A DNA stretch of 64,000 bases, taken from positions 6,269,501 through 6,333,500 of the forward strand of contig NC_064012.1 of NCBI RefSeq assembly GCF_932276165.1. The letters run 5' to 3'. Shown here piece after piece: positions 44,601-50,895 of this stretch. A model generated the notes under the pieces. It did not search any database. It was not told the origin of the DNA and worked only from the letters and a program-made list of their open reading frames with translations. Within the stretch, counting starts at the first letter, position 1. Each line of letters starts with the position of its first letter. The translations under genes and the position numbers were made by a program. This stretch comes from Plutella xylostella. Its lineage: Eukaryota > Arthropoda > Insecta > Lepidoptera > Plutellidae.

Positions 44601-47600
44601 TTAGTGAAAACAACCTAGCTTAACCACCATTGACTTATTACGTTATTAGACTCATTAGGGTAGGTAGGTACAAGTATAGCAAAGACTTTATCGATATATT
44701 TGAGGTTAAATTTTTAAAAAGGATTGAGAGTTAGAGAATTTTAGTCACATCTAAAAAAATAGTTTTATGTCAACAGTAGTCAACACTCGGGTTTTAAAAT
44801 ATTATGCTTACATTTTAGTCAGTCGTTATTGGACAAGATAAGTTGGTTTAACTATACACGGTAGAGAACGTGTATCGGTTTGGGAATTATGCTTTGTGGT
44901 CGAGATGGAGAGGCTTGCGTCGGGCCGATGATTATTAGCTGATGACAATCATGACAGACGAACCACAATGCTACGCTTATTGATTACCTCCCACACAATT
45001 TTCAGTGTGTCAGAAGTCAGAATTGGGATAACCATGTATCAATCGTGAGGTACTAGGTAATAGGTATATATTAATATATACCGCATCGGTTGCGGTTCCT
45101 CAGCTGATATGTAATACTTAAACGCGTGGGTGCACTGAAAAATATTACTTTCATGAAGATAAACAATCCTTAATAGAATACCGACATTAACAGACCGTGT
45201 AAACACTGATCCTAACTAGACGGTATCGATTTTTAATTGTCTCTTATTTATCGGTATCATCCAATATTTTTTGAACTGGAAAACTTTTATTGCAGGCATT
45301 GGAAATAAGAGAGTAAATATTTTAAAATGCTGGTTCAGGGAACGATTATTAAATACACGAGTATTGAACGTATTAAATAAGCGTAACCGTGACCTTCGAA
45401 GCCGGCGGAAGGAAATGCGGGTAGGATCAGGATTTACGTCGTTGCTGATCGCGCGCTGCTGACTTAAACTCATTGATGATGATCATGATTACACATTATG
45501 TAGGTACTCTGTCTGAGTCTGTACATTTATACACGCGGGCCCGTGATGATGTAGTGATAGGTATGGGTCATGGGAATTGGATTATGTCTATAATTAATTA
45601 ATTGTATACCTACCTACACTGATGGGCTCGTGAGATGATGGTTATGGGGTTTGGGGATGGGGAATATTGGAGGGTTGAGTTGCTAATATCTCCACGTTTG
45701 GCAGGCGGGTTGGAGATGTGACGCAAATCTAATATTGAACAACCACGACCCGAGATTATACAAGCTTCTGCTTCGGCCTGGATTCGAACCTGGGACCATT
45801 CATCGTAAGCACTAAGCAGGCTTCTAGGTCAAGACTCAGGTTAATTCTTAGGGGTAAAGTTAGGTTGTCTTTCATTATCATTAGCCCGTACTCTTTGTTC
45901 ACTTGGACTTCGCGGGCGCGGTAGTGGTTAAGGTTTTCTGATTTTGCTTTAAGCTATAAGGCTGCCTTTTTGTACTATTTACATATTTTTCTTTTCTTTT
46001 CTTTTCTTTTCTTTTCTTCTCTTTTCTTTTCTTTTCTTTTCTTTTCTTTTCTTTTCTTTTCTTTTCTTTTCTTTTCTTTTCTTTTCTTTTCTTTTCTTTT
46101 CTTTTCTTTTCTTTTCTTTTCTTTTCTTTTCTTTCCTTTCCTTTTCTTTTCTTTTCATTTCTTTTACAATACAATATAAAACAATATACTTATACAATAT
46201 AAAATTTATATATCTACTAAAAAAAATAAAAATATAAAATTTGAAAATAAGAACAGTACATAAAGGCGGCCGTATTGCTTATAGCAATCTCTGAAAGGAA
46301 GAGAGTTATAAAAATTAAAAAATTGAGATTAGAGTTAACTGTGGTGTACGATACGAGTATAAAACATTACATATACTCGTACTAAATGAATAAATAAAGC
46401 AACAAAAAAAGCTTTTCTTTTATTTTTAAAAGGGTGTCATTTAAACGATCGCCAATTAAATCCGTTTTGAATTTGCTAAATAATAGGTTTGAAGGCAAAA
46501 TAGTAGATTTGCCAGCAAATTTTTGCCCCCAAACAATCCTAACTAATATTATAAATGCGAAAGTCACTGTCTGACTCTCCTACTATAGAATAGATTTAAC
46601 TTATTAGGTTTTGTATTTATTTCAGACAACTGAAAAACTTTAATACTGCGATGTAGGATCTTCATATTAATTGGCCTCAGTTCCATACAAGCTCTCTGTA
46701 TTGCGATTTTAGTGCCATCTGTTGGTTATATGCGGAACTGTCTGTCTGTCTGTCTGTCTGTTACTCTTTCACGCCAAAACTACTGAACGGATTTGAATGA
46801 AAATTGGTATACATATGGTCTAGACCCTGAGAAAGAACATAGGCTACTTTTTATTGCGAAACGGAGGTTGTAAGGGGTTAAAAGGGGGGGTTAAAAGTTG
46901 TATGCGAATACTTAATTCTAAAAGATAAAAATACTACGGCTGACTGGCGTAGTGGTTAGTGACCCTGACTGCTATGCCGAAGGTCCCGGGTTCGATTCCC
47001 GGCCGGGGTAGATCTTTTTTTAAATAAACTTTATATTTAAGCACTTGATGAGCAATAATTAAACATTTTGTTCTAGCGTTTTTGAAACTTCGATTTGTGA
47101 GTGGATGAAAATTGATGAAGATAGAGGTTCATATTTTGTATGAAGTTCGTCATTTTTGAAGATAAAAACATTATATTTTGTATTTAGGCACTACATAATC
47201 ACAAAAAAATAATAATTAGCATTTAAAAAAAAAACCAGTGTGTGGGGGTGTAATATAGGGGTTGAAAGTTTTTTGGGTGTTGAGTTTTAGAAGTTTAATT
47301 TATATAGTAGCTATGTCCTCTACTAGATGGCGTTGTCAGATCGGATATAGATCGCGGTATGGTTTGATTTTAGCTAATGTACTTATAGTTTGTATGTAGT
47401 TGCAGTAAGATTATATAGTCCTCGAAAACAACCCAATAAGCGACTGTACTTTTCAACACGAGGTTTACATTGTCATTAAAATTTGGTTCTTATGCGTCAT
47501 TTTTGAAGATAAAACCATTAAACCATGAAACTTATTACGTAGGTGTTTTAGGAAAAATGTGCAGAGATTTTCTATACGGAATTCCCATGACTGACACGCA

Positions 47601-50600
47601 CAGGCAAAACGTAGCGTAGGCACTTGAAATTTGGAAGTACGTAGATCGTCGACGATTGATACGTAGATCGTCGATCGACGTAGGACGTAGCTTAGGTACC
47701 GTATTTTCACACAAAAACCGGAGTTAGCGGTTGAAATTCGGCATTAACTTAGTCTGTTTTTAACAGCATGCGGATTTGATCACGCACGCTTGATTTCCCC
47801 GCACGCGTTCATACAAGTATTCATTGTAACGCGTGGAATATGCACACGAGATGCGGGAAAATGGCGTGCTATCCCACGTGCGTGATGAAATCTGCATGCT
47901 GTTAAAACAGCCGTAAAGCTTAGTTACAATAGGATAATACAAGATACCTAGATGTTTTCAATCTAACATGTCTGCACACCTTAGTAAAGTTATGGTTTTG
48001 TTTTGAAAAATGAGAGTTAAAGTGAACAAAAATAAGTAGTATGAAAAAAACCAAAACTGCATAAGTTAGATGCTTGAAATAAAATATTTATAAATTACTA
48101 TTCTGCCATTGCTATACAAGTCTTTGCTCAATGAAGTCATGAAAATCATTTTTAGTCAAGTATCTTCGTACTTACGTATTTGTCAAATTTCATCTAATTT
48201 AATACCACCATGGCATGTTATTGGGTAGGTAGTTCGGGAGTCGTCCACGACAACATAATTTTAAGGCGAAGCGAAGCTCGCGGGCAACAGCTAGTTTTAA
48301 ATAAATTCAACAATTAATCACTTAAAATTGCCGGGATTTATGATCAAGTGGCAAGTTAACATTTATGTATATATTTTAATAGGTATGTCCACATAACTCG
48401 ATGTTATGTTTAATATTTAAATGAAACAAAAAATTAAGTTTAAATCATCAATATTCTTAATTAAAAACAACATAAACAACCTTCTTCTAATTATAACTTA
48501 AACCTTAATCTTCTTCTAATCAAAAGCAATCTTATTGTAATTAAAACTTAAACTTCCTCTTTCCATCATCATCATCATCAGCCAATAATCATCCACTGGT
48601 GGAGATAGATCCGCTCCCAAGGAGTGCCACAACATTCGGTCCTCTGCCTTCCTCATCCAACCACTATCGGCTATCCGCCTAAGATCGTCAGTCCAGCGGG
48701 CAGGAGGGCGTCCCACGCTCCGTTTGCCTGTTCGTGGTCTCGACTCGAGAACTCGTCTACCCCAACGGTTATCGGTTCTTCGGCAGATATGACCAGCCCA
48801 CTGCCTCTTCAGCTTGCATATTTTGACAGCTAAGTATGTCGGTAACCTTGGTCCTCTGACGGATAATCTCATTTCTGATACGATCCATCAGAGAAACTCC
48901 AAGCATAGCTCTCTCCATAGCACCGTCTCCGCTAATTTGTAAACTCATGTATTAAATTGCTAACGAATTATAATGTTTTAATAACTGGACCAATCATAAT
49001 GTAACTACTGCAATGCTGATAAAATATGAATTAAAAAGAAATCGCAACATGCGACCTAGAGTCAATATATTTGCTGGCAAATCTACTATTCTGCGGGCGC
49101 AGTTATTATTTGAGGAGCAAAAATAATATTCTGCATACAAAGTTTTTATTTATGTAATGAACTAAAATTTTTTGGCAATCCATCTATTATTTTAGATTTT
49201 TGTATTGATATTATTGGCTGATTCATACCAGAGGACACTTTTTATTTATTTGAGGACAAAAATATATTGTTGCGGTTGATCTATTAATTTGCTGATACAA
49301 GTTGATGACAAAAATAAACTTTGCTGGCAAGAAATATAGTTCCCTTTTTAAAATATTTAATTCTAATTCGGCCAAAATCTTCCAGCTCTGGAGACGGAGG
49401 GCATCTTCCGCCGCTCGGCCAACATCACGGTCATCAAGGACCTCCAGCGCCGCTGCAACGCCGGCGAGGAGCTCGACTTCCGCGGCGACCCGCACGCCGC
49501 CGCCGTGCTGCTGAAGACGTTCCTGCGCGACCTCGAGGAGCCGGTGCTGACGTTCAGCCTGTACGACGAGATTCTGCAGTTCCAGAGTGAGTCTAATTTA
49601 CTTTAATACAAGGTGGTGCAAAAGCGGTATCACCATCATCCACCTCCTTACTACTGGGGTTTCAATGAAGGAAGGGTGGTAGGCCTAGTCAACCACGCTG
49701 GCCTAGTGCGGGTTGGTGGTGTATGGAGAAGTGGCATACTAAGCCGAAAGGGGCTGACTCAGGGGATCGTACTGAACAAATTTTTATGATTACTGCGATA
49801 TATTTTTAAAAAGCAAATATATTTTTAGGGAAAACATGGAATTTTTATATTCTTTCATAGAAATCTATTCAAAATTTTCTGAATTCAAAGTGTTCAATAA
49901 AAATGTGTGTCTATTCGGCAACTGGTATTAACATCACACTCTCGTATATTTCCAGGCTGGTCCAACAAGGAAAAGCCTCGCCAAGTGAAGATCCTGATCC
50001 TGGAGCGCCTGCCGCTGGACAACTACAAGCTGCTGAAATATGTCATCCAGTTCCTGTGGCAGGTCAGTATAATGTACAGTGAGAGGCAGAGAAACCTGAC
50101 CCCCTGCTATTAGTAATGGAAATTCAAACTACGCAAAGTTTTCTTTGAAGGTTACTGTACTAGCGTACTAGAACAGACGACGCTACTTTTACATGCAATA
50201 CAATACATCATCAACGTCAGCCTATAGCTCCCAAAGCACGCAAATGAATGCGATCTATAGCTTTAAAAAAATAGAATGACTCTGTAAAGTTTTGAAATGA
50301 TCCATTTCGATTCTGTAAGTTAAGATATTCTATTAAATAATATATTCAGAAATATTCTCATTTTAGCCAGAGTCTAGGGCATTGTGAACAAAATCGATTT
50401 CGTTTGTGGGTCACTGCAGCTGAATGTTAGGTCTGTTATATTTAAAATTAAATCTGCATGAATTATTTAGTAGTTACGAAATGCCGGCGGCGGCGGCGCG
50501 GCGTTTTAGGTCTACATTATTGGTTGGAAATATGCATGCAAACGATTATACTCGTATCTTTACATTACATTATTATATATTATTTGGTAACAATTCCGTT

Positions 50601-50895
50601 TTTCTATCAGATACACATAGAGCCACACCATGTTCTTCTTTTAGAACAGATCTCTTTCTATACCACAAATAGATACTCCCATATTGAAGACCACCAACTA
50701 ACAAAGTACGCATGGTGTTTCCAGGTGCAGGACCGCAGTTGCCTGAACAAGATGACCAGCTCCAATCTGGCCGTGGTGTTCGGGCCGAACCTGGCGTCGC
50801 CTCCCAGCGGCCAGATGTCGCTCCAGGCCATCGCTCCGATCAACGCATTCACCGACTTCCTGCTCGAGAACCAGGAGTCCATCTTTATCATCTAA
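14650..50895 (+). CDS. RhoGAP68F: Rho GTPase-activating protein with Sec14/BCH domain (RhoGAP68F / ARHGAP1 orthologue), nine exons
   Basis: Stimulates GTP hydrolysis by Rho-family GTPases; its Sec14-like half binds lipids or partners on membranes. Proposed exons: 14650-14698, 14783-14899, 25047-25168, 37910-38067, 38990-39307, 43086-43321, 49386-49586, 49956-50062, 50725-50895. Every intron is GT-AG, every junction keeps phase, and the sum is 492 aa (human ARHGAP1 is of similar size). Residues 1-96: acidic N-terminus (DYEPSLEFDD, then NFEEEL). ~97-265: CRAL-TRIO/BCH domain (VVEVVGDDEGGRRIIVVSAC; FDRKYKKNLKALYLVHPTNF; KMMYVNYLHEL). ~266-300: Ala/Pro-rich linker, then QQFGVSLQFI. ~305-490: RhoGAP domain with arginine finger in EGIFRRSA (R342), KTFLRDLEEP, and NKMTSSNLAVVFGPNL. 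Exon 3 uses a weak acceptor (TTTGTGGATGCAG), the least certain join. The introns are full of transposons. Confidence 0.9.
14900..17597. other. RhoGAP68F intron 2, first part: AT-rich, no gene
   Basis: A (TTTA)n run near 15360-15382 followed by AAAGATACACCAACAGC looks like an antisense LINE tail. TACAGGGTGG at 15671 resembles the end of a DNA element, but no partner was found. A tRNA-SINE-like stub with GGTCCCGGGCTCGATCC lies near 17505-17522. Otherwise nothing recognisable. Confidence 0.5.
17840..18175 (-). pseudogene. RTE-type LINE reverse transcriptase C-terminal fragment
   Basis: On the minus strand the frame reads VKICKLKCQWAGHICRKTDN, then RSVGRPSDRWTDDL, the conserved C-terminal tail of insect RTE-like non-LTR ORFs. 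Closely related copies lie at 48555-48845 and, decayed, at 38620-38775. Only the 3' end is present. Confidence 0.75.
18415..19195. repeat. TACCCTACAC decamer minisatellite, about 780 bp
   Basis: Near-perfect tandem array of the 10-mer TACCCTACAC, roughly 75 copies, with sparse variants (ATTCTACAC, ACCGTACAC, TATCCTACAC) mainly at the two ends and a register change near 18702. The array is immediately preceded by AGCTGACCCGGCGA, the head of a common lepidopteran interspersed repeat. It resembles but is not the insect telomere repeat (TTAGG). Confidence 0.95.
19905..20412 (+). repeat. Lepidopteran interspersed repeat with internal ~136-bp tandem units
   Basis: The head ACTAGCTGTAGCTTCGCTTC to about 20000 matches, inverted, the block at 48207-48296. 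Downstream, a unit starting TCGCAAAATCCCGTC recurs at 20041, 20178 and 20313, each continuing CACCTAAGTCCTAAAAG...CCCCCATGCAAAATTT. The class (SINE or short non-autonomous RTE derivative) is not settled. Confidence 0.6.
20852..21062 (+). repeat. tRNA-derived SINE
   Basis: A tRNA-like head with an A-box-like stretch (GAGCGGTGGTATCCC) and a strong B box (GGTTCGAATCC) in GATGCGGGTTCGAATCCCGG, then a body without tRNA similarity, ending in ATAGA repeats (AGAATAGAATAGAATAGAAC). The extra body and 3' microsatellite tail fit a SINE rather than a tRNA gene. Confidence 0.7.
21063..22956. other. Intron 2, middle: repeat fragment then unassigned AT-rich DNA
   Basis: 21064-21200 (GGAGGGGTGTTATAAGTTTA ... 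GCTGAACCGATTTTCGATTT) is a fragment of a common moth and butterfly interspersed repeat. From 21200 to 22956 no gene or clear repeat was recognised. Confidence 0.45.
22957..23280 (+). repeat. SINE with a 5S-rRNA-like head
   Basis: From AGCTCCCATAGTCCAGC to ACCGTGCCG the sequence follows the internal control region of 5S rRNA: GTTAAACAACACATTGG (A box, compare GTTAAGCAACATCGG) and CATTGGATGGGTCACCG (C box, compare CTTGGATGGGTGACCG). It is degenerate relative to a true 5S gene and continues ~220 bp into unrelated sequence, as in 5S-derived (SINE3-type) elements. Confidence 0.6.
23281..25046. other. Intron 2, last part
   Basis: No repeat or gene recognised with confidence. A frame opens at the ATG at 24941 and runs straight into exon 3, with the in-frame stop nearest upstream at 24905. 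It could be an alternative first exon (35 extra codons before the exon 3 acceptor), but it is more simply intronic. Confidence 0.4.
25199..25350. repeat. MITE with GTTAGATCATAAC-type ends
   Basis: GATCATTAACACCGCTGTTA and, near the other end, CCTTGTTATGATCTAACAGA form partial inverted ends around TGATGTCATCAATT. A better-preserved copy lies at 32108-32281. Confidence 0.6.
25362..25596. mobile_element. Tc1/mariner-type MITE, 235 bp
   Basis: TA dinucleotides flank it (25360-25361, 25597-25598). Ends CACTCACGAGCAAAGAAAAA and TTTTACATTGCTCGTGAGTG are inverted; AAGTTCCA and TGGAACTT continue the pairing. The termini resemble those of the full Tc1-family element at 28500-30146 (CACTCGCGAGCAA) but are not identical. 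Confidence 0.8.
25599..27245. other. RhoGAP68F intron 3, first part
   Basis: Mostly AT-rich with no gene. An isolated GC-rich tract at 27163-27205 is built of GGCGGA and GGC units (trinucleotide-type repeat); frames through it give only poly-Arg artefacts. Confidence 0.5.
27246..27456. repeat. Foldback element 1 of 3
   Basis: Arms of ~50 bp: CTAAGCCGAAAGGGGGTGAC...CATTCTGAACAACTTTTGTA and the inverse TACAAAAGTTGTTCAGAATG...CTGCTTAG. A further partial copy (left arm only) is at 49737-49790. Confidence 0.85.
27457..27605. repeat. Foldback element 2 of 3
   Basis: GGCCAGTTTTTTGATCC at the left and GGATCAAAAAACTGGCC at the right, with further pairing (AACCATTAGTCAA, TTGACCAATGGTT). It starts at the base where element 1 ends. 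Confidence 0.85.
27609..27755. repeat. Foldback element 3 of 3
   Basis: TGCCAATTTCACCATTCTC and GAGAATGGTGAAATTGGCA form the arms; TTAG flanks both ends (27605-27608, 27756-27759). Its interior (GACACATCTGCCATGAATTT) suggests kinship with the MITEs at 25199 and 32108. Confidence 0.85.
27760..28497. other. Intron 3 segment without recognised content
   Basis: AT-rich; no coding signal or repeat identified. Confidence 0.4.
28737..28772 (+). promoter_or_regulatory. Transposase core promoter: TATA box plus initiator
   Basis: TATAAAA at 28737-28743 and the arthropod initiator TCAGT at 28768-28772; the initiator A is 33 bp from the first T of the TATA box, the normal spacing. The ATG follows 65 bp later. 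Confidence 0.6.
28835..29866 (+). CDS. Tc1-family transposase, DD34E, 343 aa
   Basis: Cuts and pastes its element at TA sites. The ATG at 28835 (MDTTPEEAAQ) is chosen because it gives the usual 340-aa length; the frame extends ten codons upstream only from a TTG. N-terminus: paired-like helix-turn-helix pair (LLQQGLSQRAVAAQLHLSQS, then a second HTH with SEWTVRRRL), separated by a basic RRPRTGR hinge. Catalytic core: D150 in FTDECRV, D245 in MHDNARCH and E280 in SPDLNPIEHLWD, with exactly 34 residues between D245 and E280. A Gly-rich stretch (PGGGRGGG) sits between the first two acids, as in Tc1. No stop or frameshift, so the gene may be functional. Confidence 0.96.
   Translation: MDTTPEEAAQVVALLQQGLSQRAVAAQLHLSQSAVSRVYRRFQETGAFNRRPRTGRHRCTSERDDRFIVSTSLRNRHLTGVDVQQELRRVRQVAVSEWTVRRRLKEANLTPKRPASGPKLTAGHRQARLQFAREHLDWSIAQWRSVLFTDECRVCLHGSDRRGRVYRRPGERFAQCCFAETVAYGGGSCMMWAGISLEGKTALVFVPGGGRGGGLTADRYITDILLGHVVPYAEFVGEDFVLMHDNARCHTARVSRQFLREKELRTMDWPALSPDLNPIEHLWDELKRRVRARNPVPASVDELKTALLEEWDGIPQETVKKLIRSMRNRLQAVIRARGGNTKY
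30149..30749. other. Intron 3 segment without recognised content
   Basis: Slightly GC-richer around 30410-30500; several overlapping short frames but no family similarity. Nothing assigned. Confidence 0.4.
30755..31030. repeat. 67-bp minisatellite of nested palindromes, about four units
   Basis: GACTGCAGAAAGTCGATCG recurs at 30782, 30848, 30915 and 30982 (spacings 66, 67, 67). Each unit contains a perfect 16-bp palindrome CAACTGCATGCAGTTG and a near-palindrome CAACTGCGTGCAGTTG separated by AAAATAA. Later units are almost identical. Confidence 0.92.
31031..32107. other. Intron 3 segment without recognised gene
   Basis: TACAGGGTGATTGGAAAG at 31435 is the kind of end seen on some DNA elements, unpaired here. 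No coding feature. Confidence 0.4.
32108..32281. repeat. MITE, better copy of the family at 25199
   Basis: GCCCAGTTTCACCATAGTCT and AGAGTATGGTAAAACTGGGG are inverted ends; GTTAGATCATTAAC and GTTATGATCTAAC extend the pairing. Interior shared with 25199-25350. Confidence 0.75.
32342..32412 (-). repeat. tRNA-like SINE head fragment
   Basis: The reverse strand has TGGTTTAATAATTAAGAGC (A-box region) and GCTCGAATCCTGG (B box). Mismatched stems rule out an obvious functional tRNA. Confidence 0.4.
32602..33930 (+). mobile_element. Second copy of the helicase-bearing R1-like LINE, 5'-truncated
   Basis: A 15-bp direct repeat AAGTACTGAGTAACT flanks it (32587-32601, 33931-33945) and it ends in about 17-20 A. 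Similarity to the copy at 7191-11951 begins at about 32612 (ATCGTAATAGCCGCCCACCT, first copy 10592) and continues to the poly(A), including the 3' UTR block with AAAGTCTGTGGAGTGATAA. About ten bases after the left duplication have no counterpart. It lies in RhoGAP68F intron 3. Confidence 0.92.
32611..33281 (+). pseudogene. Helicase C-terminal fragment of the second LINE copy
   Basis: The frame is open from the truncation point to TAA at 33279-33281 and includes helicase motif III (GDINQLPY), the CSYRNPMDV segment, HEAQGLTYE and SRHT. Motifs I and II are missing. Relative to the first copy there is one in-frame codon deletion (IIIRTKDK against IIIKKTKDK), several conservative changes, and a diverged C-terminal tail before the shared NGAE end. 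No start codon or promoter of its own, so it is labelled a fragment. Confidence 0.88.
34086..34354. mobile_element. hAT-type MITE, 269 bp
   Basis: 8-bp direct repeat ATGAACGG at 34078-34085 and 34355-34362. Perfect 16-bp inverted ends CAAGGGCGTACCCAGG and CCTGGGTACGCCCTTG. Two internal G8 runs (AGGGGGGGGCAG), one near each end. No coding capacity. Confidence 0.9.
34363..35053. other. Intron 3 segment without recognised content
   Basis: No gene or repeat family identified. Confidence 0.4.
35056..35168. mobile_element. Tc1/mariner-type MITE, 113 bp, shorter sibling of 25362-25596
   Basis: TA at 35054-35055 and 35169-35170; ends CACTCACGAGTAATGAAAAA and TTTTCCATTGCTCGTAAGTG, with AAGTTCCTCTTA shared with the longer copy. 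Confidence 0.75.
35171..36865. other. Intron 3 segment without recognised content
   Basis: No coding signal seen. A GC-richer patch near 35680-35800 has no recognisable identity. Confidence 0.4.
36866..37100 (+). repeat. tRNA-derived SINE, full head and body
   Basis: Head GAATGGCGTAGTGGTTAGTG (A box) and GGTCCCGGGTTCGATTCCCG (B box, perfect T stem), then a body (AACACAGATATTTG; GGTGCATCAATGCACCTCTG; TACCCCGCAAGGGAG) and a (GT)n tail at 37078-37098. Head-only copies lie at 46938 (+) and, inverted, near 54895-55055 and 45640-45840. Confidence 0.8.
37226..37790. repeat. Widespread insect interspersed repeat (GGCCAAGTGCGAGTCGG ... CGGAACCCTAAAAA)
   Basis: Begins ACCGGCCAAGTGCGAGTCGG and AAGGGTTCCGTAGC; ends GACAGACGGACAGACGGACA and GGCTACGGAACCCTAAAAA, so GGTTCCGTAGC is inverted at the two ends. 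I know this sequence as a very common moth and butterfly repeat but cannot name its superfamily. Confidence 0.7.
37794..37895. repeat. Foldback MITE abutting RhoGAP68F exon 4
   Basis: CACACACTGCCCCCGCCTCA and the inverse TGAGGCGGCGAAGTGTGTG, with CGCGCGGAAATTT against AAATCCGCAATCCGCG; right end AACCGCCTAA. The ends resemble those of the MITE at 63416-63579. Its last base is 14 bp from the exon 4 boundary. Confidence 0.75.
38225..38425. repeat. GC-rich foldback element in intron 4
   Basis: CTACGGGTACGAAACTTGCG and ACGGTGGGGCGGCGCGACGG on the left pair with CCGCCCGTCGCATAATTCG and GTACCCGCAAAC on the right. Strongly GC-rich against an AT-rich background. Confidence 0.6.
38620..38775 (-). pseudogene. 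Decayed RTE-type LINE tail
   Basis: CCTCGGTCTTCCTCATTTAG ... TGCTTGTTCGTAGCATCCAC ... TTGAGAACACGCGTACGCC follows the fragments at 17840-18175 and 48555-48845 base by base with many changes. No frame survives. Confidence 0.6.
39308..39974. other. RhoGAP68F intron 5, first part
   Basis: No gene or repeat recognised. Confidence 0.4.
39975..40930. repeat. Candidate DNA element with short TACAGGGT ends
   Basis: TACAGGGT at 39975-39982 and ACCCTGTA at 40923-40930 are inverted. Inside: GGATGGCCGTGTGTGAGATG (40186, shared with 19311), a reverse-strand B-box-like GGGATTGAACC, and a perfect hairpin at 40806-40846. Eight-base ends alone are thin support. Confidence 0.3.
40806..40846. repeat. Perfect GC-rich hairpin, 16-bp arms, 9-nt loop
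   Basis: CTTGCTACGCCGGCTA, loop TCCGAAAGT, then TAGCCGGCGTAGCAAG. Followed by a GCGTAGCAGCTTTGCTTGGC run that repeats parts of the arm. Confidence 0.85.
40931..42190. other. Intron 5, middle
   Basis: Unassigned. 42105-42185 has short direct repeats of AGGGTGCAG(T/C)(T/C)TGA(A/G) alternating with AAATTTTTTGG. Confidence 0.4.
42195..42790. repeat. Decayed tandem repeats, units of about 140-190 bp
   Basis: CGTGTGCATTTTTCAAAAATA or a close variant recurs at about 42219, 42360, 42520 and 42706, each followed by a TTTTTGGATTT and GATACTCTATAGGAT-type segment. GTAGCGCAGTGATTTCCGG plus AAAGCAT occurs twice (near 42460 and 42645). Confidence 0.75.
43322..43500 (+). repeat. Tandem duplication of the exon 6 splice donor (80-bp unit)
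   Basis: The boundary GGACGGTGAGTTTTATGACT (donor GT at 43322-43323) is repeated 80 bp on (GT at 43402-43403) and runs on as TCTGTGGC(C/T)CTTTAGGTAG in both. A third decayed unit (GGCCCTTTTAGGTGCGTCA) follows near 43470. The stretch GTCGGCTYC also precedes each donor, so the end of the exon was copied too. Confidence 0.85.
43501..45639. other. RhoGAP68F intron 6, first part
   Basis: AT-rich; no gene or clear repeat seen. An open frame at 43884-44183 has no similarity I recognise and is discounted. Confidence 0.4.
45640..45840 (-). repeat. tRNA-derived SINE fragment
   Basis: On the minus strand: AATGGTCCCAGGTTCGAATC (B box), a linker, then CATCTCCAACCCGCCTGCCA and AACGTGGAGATATTAG. The same CAAGCGTGGAG tail occurs in 54895-55055. 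Confidence 0.55.
45990..46157. repeat. (TTTTC)n pentanucleotide microsatellite
   Basis: About 33 tandem CTTTT units with rare interruptions (CTTCTC at 46016, TTTCC near 46135). Long frames through it in either strand encode only KKRKE or FLFFS repeats and are artefacts. Confidence 0.97.
46160..46736. other. Intron 6 segment
   Basis: AT-rich; TAATATTATAAATGCGAAAG near 46546 and the following text resemble a common lepidopteran repeat head. Otherwise nothing. Confidence 0.4.
46737..46930 (+). repeat. Interspersed repeat with TCTG tract
   Basis: (TCTG)6 then TTACTCTTTCACGCCAAAAC, ACTGAACGGATTTGAATGAA and AACATAGGCTACTTTTTATT: the recognisable core of a high-copy moth and butterfly repeat of uncertain class. 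Confidence 0.6.
46938..47015 (+). repeat. tRNA-derived SINE head
   Basis: GACTGGCGTAGTGGTTAGTG and AGGTCCCGGGTTCGATTCCC, nearly identical to the head at 36866; ends with T7, a pol III stop, without the body. Confidence 0.7.
47016..47753. other. Intron 6 segment
   Basis: No gene. 47640-47695 is unusually CpG-rich, with ACGTAGATCGTCGA twice and near-palindromic GTCGATCGAC. Confidence 0.4.
47754..47910. repeat. Foldback MITE, 157 bp
   Basis: Arms CTGTTTTTAACAGCATGCGG...GATCACGCACG and CGTGCGTGATGAAATCTGCA...TGTTAAAACAG, ~35 bp with few mismatches. Confidence 0.8.
48207..48296 (-). repeat. Head of the repeat family seen at 19905
   Basis: Reverse complement starts ACTAGCTGTTGCCCGCGAGC and continues GACTCCCGAACTACCTACCC, matching 19905-20000. 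Confidence 0.7.
48555..48845 (-). pseudogene. RTE-type LINE reverse transcriptase C-terminal fragment
   Basis: Minus strand reads AVKICKLKRQWAGHICRRTD, RPRTGKRSVGRPPARWTDDL, then a Trp-rich tail (RMLWHSLG). Better preserved than its relative at 17840-18175. Only the C-terminal ~95 residues remain. Confidence 0.8.
48846..49385. other. Intron 6, end
   Basis: AT-rich up to the exon 7 acceptor (AAAATCTTCCAG). Decayed repeats of ATTTGCTGGCAAATCTA type near 49070, 49170 and 49315 also resemble 46475-46520. Confidence 0.4.
50063..50724. other. RhoGAP68F intron 8
   Basis: Contains GCCGGCGGCGGCGGCGCGGC at 50482-50501, an isolated CGG-type tract like that at 27163-27205. Nothing else recognised. Confidence 0.5.

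Noticed and set aside
45899..46197. Long Lys/Arg- or Phe-rich open frames
   Set aside because: They are translations of the (TTTTC)n microsatellite; no protein gene.
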